Below, piece by piece: positions 59,001 to 64,000 of a stretch of 64,000 nucleotides of DNA (positions are counted from its first letter, which is position 1; each line of letters begins with the position of its first letter). The stretch is from Erigeron canadensis (Eukaryota > Streptophyta > Magnoliopsida > Asterales > Asteraceae), in assembly GCF_010389155.1 (NCBI RefSeq), contig NC_057761.1, positions 47,912,213-47,976,212 of the forward strand, given 5' to 3'. The notes beneath the pieces are model-generated. The model saw nothing but the letters and a program-made list of their open reading frames with translations, did no database searches and was not told the origin of the DNA. Both the position numbers and the translations under genes were made by a program.

Positions 59001-59494
59001 ACTAGTTAATAAACCCGGTTTCAACCCGGGTATTTTAATAAAAATTGTTGACATGAAATAAATAAAATATAAATATAAATATATGTAATTTTTGTTATTT
59101 GATATATTATAATTTGATTTGAAGATATTAAATTAACTAACATATGATTTATATATATAAGTACACATTGCATTAATAAAACATAAAAAGACATTTTCAA
59201 TTTAAAATAAAAATTTAAATAAGCATTTAATGGATTATTTATCTTTAAAAATGTTCAATAGTATATATGACATCATAAATAAATTAAAATCCTTTCGAAA
59301 AAAACTATAAACATGCCACATAATATTTTTTTTAAAAATAGTTTTATAAGACAATTTTTTTTTATTATATATAAAATATAAAGATTATAGATTAAACATG
59401 TAAAAAATATAAATACTACTGTAATTATCACAAATCTTAATGGACTACTCGGGTGTGTGACATGAATCTAGAAAAAATCAGCCGCTTATTTATG

Positions 59495-60086
59495 GACTTA
59501 TCTAGGGATGTGCGTGGTCTGGTTTGGCCGGTTTTTGCTAAAAATATCAATCAAACCAATGTAAACGGTTTAACATTTTTTCAAACTAATCCGTCCAAAT
59601 TGTTATGCCAAACCAAACCAACCAAAACCAATTAACCGGTTTGGTTTGGTCCGGTTAAACGATTATCATACTCTTGACATTCATATATAAAAGTATTTTG
59701 AAAAAAAATAAATATTAATTAGCTTGCTGATTTCGGGATCGTATCTTTAAAAATTTTAAATCTAGATATTGAATACGTTCAACTTTATACCAACTAATAG
59801 TTTATTATTTATAATTTATAATATTGATCGAATATTAATATATACATGTACATTTATATAGATATCTATATATAATAAACATACCATTGATATAATTTAA
59901 TGGTCCGGATTGGTTAAACCGGTTTGATAAAAGTCTAAAACCACGAACCAAACCATAAGAGCGGTTTATTGAAAAGGCAAACCGACGGTTTAGTTTTTTG
60001 ATTTTAAACCGACCAATCCGTCTAATTACTTCGGTTTAAAGAGTTTAGCCGGTTTAGACTAAACCGTGCACATCCCTAGACTTATC
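59495..60086. mobile_element. hAT-like element with 8-bp target duplication
   Basis: GACTTATC is repeated exactly at 59495-59502 and 60079-60086. The 576-bp element starts TAGGGATGTGCGTGG and ends GTGCACATCCCTA, an inverted repeat of about 11 bp. Both ends are crowded with GGTTTGGTTTGG / AACCGGTTTAAACC subterminal motifs. The middle is AT-rich and non-coding. Confidence 0.85.
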
Positions 60087-60633
60087 GTGTGAATTGAGAT
60101 CCTTCCTCTCCTCTTGGTTACAAGTCGTTATTCTGATATTGTGTTCAGATGAAATTATCAAATGAACTTCTGAGTTAAAAGTCTTAAAGAACATATAAGC
60201 TCATCTTTGTTTTATGAGGTGATGGTTGTTCGGAAAGCATATATACGACTATACGAGGTCCTTTTGAACGGAAACACTCCCTCAAGTGTTGTATTTAATT
60301 TAATAGTTTCTATGTCTTTTTCTAGATTAATTATCGAATTAAGAAGGACACGTCAGACTGTGCCTTATGACAAATTATTCTGTCGTACCAGATGTAACTT
60401 TTTTTTTCTTTCGACACCTTTCGAAATATTATTTAATGCAGTTCCGCTATTAAAAAAAAATAACTAATATATCAAACAACTCTAAAAACATTAAAGGTAC
60501 AACCAGCTACCGTTATCTTTATCAAACATATTATAGTTTTATTACCACTGGATAATGATCATGAATTCACTCAACATATATATGATTTGCTTTAATATAT
60601 ATACATATTGTCATTGTTCTAGTGGAACACTAA
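60087..60633. other. Spacer between hAT-like and MULE-like elements
   Basis: AT-rich, no gene recognised. One open stretch of about 86 codons (60207-60467) has no family resemblance and is probably chance. Confidence 0.45.
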
Positions 60634-61615
60634 ATTCTTTTATGAGAAATTGTCACAAATCGTCATTGTGGTTTGCTGGATTCGCATTTTCATCCCTGTG
60701 GTTTTTTTTATCATTTGGTGTCCCTGTACTTTTCATTTTCATTGGCAGTCGTCCTTGACACTAACAACCATTAGTTTTCATCCGTTAAACCCTCATGTGC
60801 ATTTTCGTCCAGTTTGTAACCACAAGGACTATTTTTTTATAAAACTAACATCTTTGAGGTTTACACACTTCATCATATTCCCTCACAATTTACGCCACTA
60901 TCTCTGACTGGCCGGTCACCGCCTGTCAAAGCCGAAAAAGTCGCCGAAAGCCGAGAACCACCATCCCATGCCGATAACCTCCATTTTCGACCTCCACCTC
61001 ACCCAATCTCTCTCTAAAAACCCTAAAACGGGTTCCTTTTTCACCCTGGGTTGAATCGATGTGAACACCACCAACCCACCACTTGCCAATAGGCGGTTTC
61101 TTTTGGCTAGGGTTTGTGAGGAATTCGCGCCTGGGTGTTTTGGTACCAACCTTGGGTTCTAAGTCAAAGAATCGCGGGAGAAATCTCGAAAATGAGTTTT
61201 CAGGTGACGTCTTTCCAGCAGCAACGGTCAAAGAGAAGGGTGACCTAAATTCAAAGACGGGATAGAGATGGGGGAGGGGGAGGGAGGGAGGTGGGGCGGA
61301 AAGATGAAGTGAGGTGGTGGTTCTCGACTTTCGTCGAGTTTTCCCGTGGTGGCAGGCAGTGACCCGCCGGTTAAGGATGGTGGCCGAAATTGTGGGGGAA
61401 GATTATAAATTGTGTAAACCTCAAAGATGTTAGTTTTATCACAAATAGTCCATGTGGTTTAACGGATCAAAACTAACGGTTGTTAGTGCCAGGGACGACT
61501 GACAATGAAAATGAAAAGTACATGGATACCTAATGATATAAAAAAAAAGCACATGGATGAAAATGAGAATCGAACAAACCACATGGATGATTTGTGATAA
61601 TTTATATTCTTTTAT
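60634..61615. mobile_element. Pack-MULE-like element with long inverted repeats and 10-bp target duplication
   Basis: ATTCTTTTAT is repeated exactly at 60634-60643 and 61606-61615. The 962 bp between have inverted ends of about 200-245 bp: GAGAAATTGTCACAAATCGT at the left and, inverse right, TATAAATTATCACAAATCAT, both continuing through TACTTTTCATTTTCATTG, CACTAACAACC and ACTAACATCTTTGAGGTTTA. Long terminal repeats with a 9-11 bp duplication define Mutator-like elements. The middle (about 60900-61400) is far richer in G+C and has no transposase. Confidence 0.82.
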
Positions 61616-62360
61616 TGTTTTCTATTAGGTAAATTTTCATATCTATTGTTAGTTCCTTAGTTTTATTTACCAAATGATATGTGGACAACTTTAAGATTCA
61701 TTAAAAATGTAAAGGATGTAAAATGTACATTTTAAAATTATATACGAAAAAGATAAATTTAGACTCGTGAGCAATGTTCAATTTGTTAGGACATGTTAAA
61801 AAACGTTGTACATTTAGAGTTAATTACTGAAATGGTACCTAACGTTTGCGTCATATTACTGGTTTCATACCTTTCTTTTCGAAATTACGCTGATCATACC
61901 CAACGTATGCAAATCTCCACTCGGACCATACCAGAAGCTAACGTCGTCACGTCGCCGTTAAACACCCCCCAGTGACTTGCACGTGAGGGGTAAAGATGTA
62001 ATATCGCGTTTTTTAATTACTTAAATGGTACCTAATGTTTGCACGATATTGTTGATTTCATACCTAATGTTTCTTAATTACTTAAATGGTACCTAATGTT
62101 TAGTTATTAATTTTTTTTATTTGAAATTTGAATTCCGCTTTAAGCCAATGTCTTAAAAATTGGTATTTTAGTCATATCGTGTGGAAAAATTTATGGTATT
62201 ATCGGTATTACCGAAATACCAGCCGGTACGACTATTTTTATTTTCTTTTATTTTTCTTTTATGAAAATTTTCCAAAACTTGTTACAATTTAACGAAAATA
62301 ATCAAAATACACTTATAATCCACTCAAAAATAATACCAAATAGGTTTTTCATAACAAAAT
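61616..62360. other. Spacer with a short internal repeat
   Basis: AAATGGTACCTAAYGTTTGC occurs near 61830 and 62022, with a shorter AAATGGTACCTAATGTTT near 62084, each near a TTTCATACCT partner; these look like remnants of another transposon with repeated ends. No gene. Confidence 0.45.
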
Positions 62361-64000
62361 TGTAACACCCCGAGATAGGGCTCAAAATATTACGTAAATT
62401 ATATATCACATAGTGGAATTATCGTAGAACATAAACTACATGAAAATAAAGGATTCGGTGAACCCAAACCAACATTTAAGGTGCAAGATGCAAAGTAAAC
62501 AAGAAGTCATGAATGAGATTAAAAACAAGACATTACAACTAAAATCATAAGTATTTAATCATGGACCCTAAATGGACAACGAATCACGGATCCAAGGGAG
62601 TCCCAGTCCAAGCTCTAGCAGGAATCGACAAGTAGCCAATCAATACTCCAACTTCACACGAATACCTGAAAAGTGCACTAAACAAGGTCAACACTAGGTT
62701 GGTGAGTTCGTAATGATGGGTCACACAAAACCATCATCAATAATCATAATACATATAAGGACAACCAAAGCCTACAAGTAGCCTTCACGTGCTACACTAT
62801 CAACACATCAAGATTTTGCGATATAAACAAGCGTGTAATAGTAAACACATATAACGCCAATGTCAAATAGGAATCGTATGCATGTCAATGACATAATGCG
62901 TATGATATGCATGTTAATGTCGTGATGCGTATGATATGTATGGCCATCATGCCATTTATGCAACGATACTCACATGTCATCATGACCAATGTGGCATCTC
63001 AAAAAGCTTCGGCGTATATACGCCTATATACCCGTATCAATACCGGTGCATACGTCTATACCCCCGGATATATATATATATATATACATTTGTCTCATCA
63101 GACAATCATATCATTCAAATGCGTGTTTACGTACCCCAGGGAGCGAACGACCTCGCACACGTTTCCCATACAAAGGGGTGAGAACGTTCCCGCTCACGTT
63201 TCCCATTAGCTTGGGGCTACGTACATCTCATCGATAACCAACAAATGCATGATACCTCAATCACAATCGATCAATCCAACTAACCAAATGTGTACATACA
63301 CTTAGGAGGGTTCTAATTTCATTGGGTCCCAGATGTTTGTATACAGGGTCACCCACAGCCTTCCCACCACATCCAAAACCCAGTAAAGGTAGAAACGACC
63401 TTCATGTATGTACAACTATCCTAAATAACCACAATATCCCAATCATATGCATAATCCATCAAGCTAGCCATCAATCAACCCATAATTCAATCAACATCCA
63501 CTCACACAATATTTAATCATAACGAGTGCAAGTAAATCAATTAATACCATCAAACCATCAATAAATCAATCAAACAAATAAACACTTATGGGTGCACTTT
63601 CCAGCCCGAATCTCAAGCGAGTAAGGAACTTCGGAACTCACCTTGGTTTCCAAGCTACAATAGCGCGTTAGCGAAGAGTTAGAAACGCTCAACAACCGCT
63701 ATGTGTCCACAACCTAGCAATGCATATCATAATATTATCAAATTCAACTCTATAATCCTAAACAAGTTGATTTAGCAAGATTAAAGTCGAGTCACAATCC
63801 TCAAACGCTTAGATAACTTTCCCGCGTAAGAGTTAGACACGTTTGACTCTATATTTTTAGAAATGGAGGAATATTCAGCCCAAAAGAGTTATACCATGAT
63901 AAAGTAGACTCTCTCACGATTCCAACGATAGGTCATACGTATAAAACGGACTTACGGTTTAAAAGTTACTAATACTAAACGAAAGTAAAGTCAAACGCTG
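62361..64000. mobile_element. Possible LTR of a large Ty3/Gypsy-type element, cut by window end
   Basis: Begins TGTAACACCCCGAGATAGGG; TGTAACACCCC is a common LTR start in plant Ty3/Gypsy elements. What follows is 1.6 kb of non-coding sequence of a more even base composition than the flanks, with a CATG-rich short tandem repeat (62876-62940) and a doubled CACGTTTCCCAT near 63158-63206. The other end, primer site and coding part are outside the window, so this is provisional. Confidence 0.45.
62876..62940 (+). repeat. ~29-bp imperfect tandem repeat inside the candidate LTR
   Basis: GTATG(AT)ATGCATGT(C/T)AATG followed by a YRTRATGC end occurs twice, with a third partial GTATGATATGTATGG. Confidence 0.6.

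Noticed and set aside
60916..61231. Two overlapping minus-strand frames as a real gene
   Set aside because: Confined to the passenger segment of a MULE-like element, with no recognised domain; kept only as part of that finding.
62876..63210. Spaced direct repeats as a CRISPR-like array
   Set aside because: Units are imperfect and adjacent, without regular unique spacers, in plant nuclear DNA.
62907..63237. Three overlapping plus-strand frames near the right edge
   Set aside because: Overlap in all frames with tandem and TA repeats in the candidate LTR; no coding signature.

Overview
This window is nuclear DNA of a flowering plant, most likely a eudicot. The evidence is spliced genes with canonical GT-AG introns, plant-only gene families (PYL abscisic-acid receptor, KEA antiporter, plant NDL, CGLD27, plant B3 factors), AT-rich intergenic DNA and a dense crop of small plant transposons. 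The style of the repeats fits an asterid, possibly Asteraceae, but that is only an impression. No bacterial operon, CRISPR array, rRNA, virus or toxin gene was seen.

Layout. 1-1990: non-coding upstream DNA, probably including a 5' UTR intron. 1991-5140 (+): intronless CDS of the FACT histone chaperone subunit SPT16. 6648-16821: three paralogous intronless B3-domain genes (one minus, two plus) separated by transposons. 19600-19911: tandemly duplicated tRNA-Gly-derived pseudogenes. 20018-24578 (+): CGLD27 (DUF1230), a plastid-targeted protein in four exons, one only 29 nt long. 26882-34506 (+): a KEA4/5/6-type K+/H+ antiporter in 20 exons. 39266-41066: a decayed PIF/Harbinger transposon. 44215-44826 (+): a PYL2-type abscisic-acid receptor without introns. 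48554-53423 (-): an NDL1-type N-MYC-downregulated-like protein in 11 exons. 53424-64000: gene-poor DNA with a hAT-like element, a Pack-MULE-like element and, at the right edge, what looks like the start of a large LTR.

The protein genes are unrelated housekeeping, signalling and transport genes; apart from the B3 family there is no sign that they form a functional unit. I rebuilt the spliced models by hand from reading frame, splice sites and recalled family conservation. They give uninterrupted proteins of 263 aa (CGLD27), 599 aa (KEA) and 346 aa (NDL).

The most interesting material is in the mobile DNA and gene structure: an intact TRIM retrotransposon with 5-bp target duplication inside a KEA intron; a 75-nt frame-neutral, stop-free intron near the KEA 3' end; a 323-bp near-perfect hairpin in CGLD27 intron 1; several hAT-like elements with 8-bp target duplications; a Pack-MULE-like element with long inverted repeats and a 10-bp target duplication; a SINE with a 17-bp duplication just downstream of NDL; and two tRNA-Gly relics sharing the same anticodon mutation. 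I did not find a clearly new multi-gene system.
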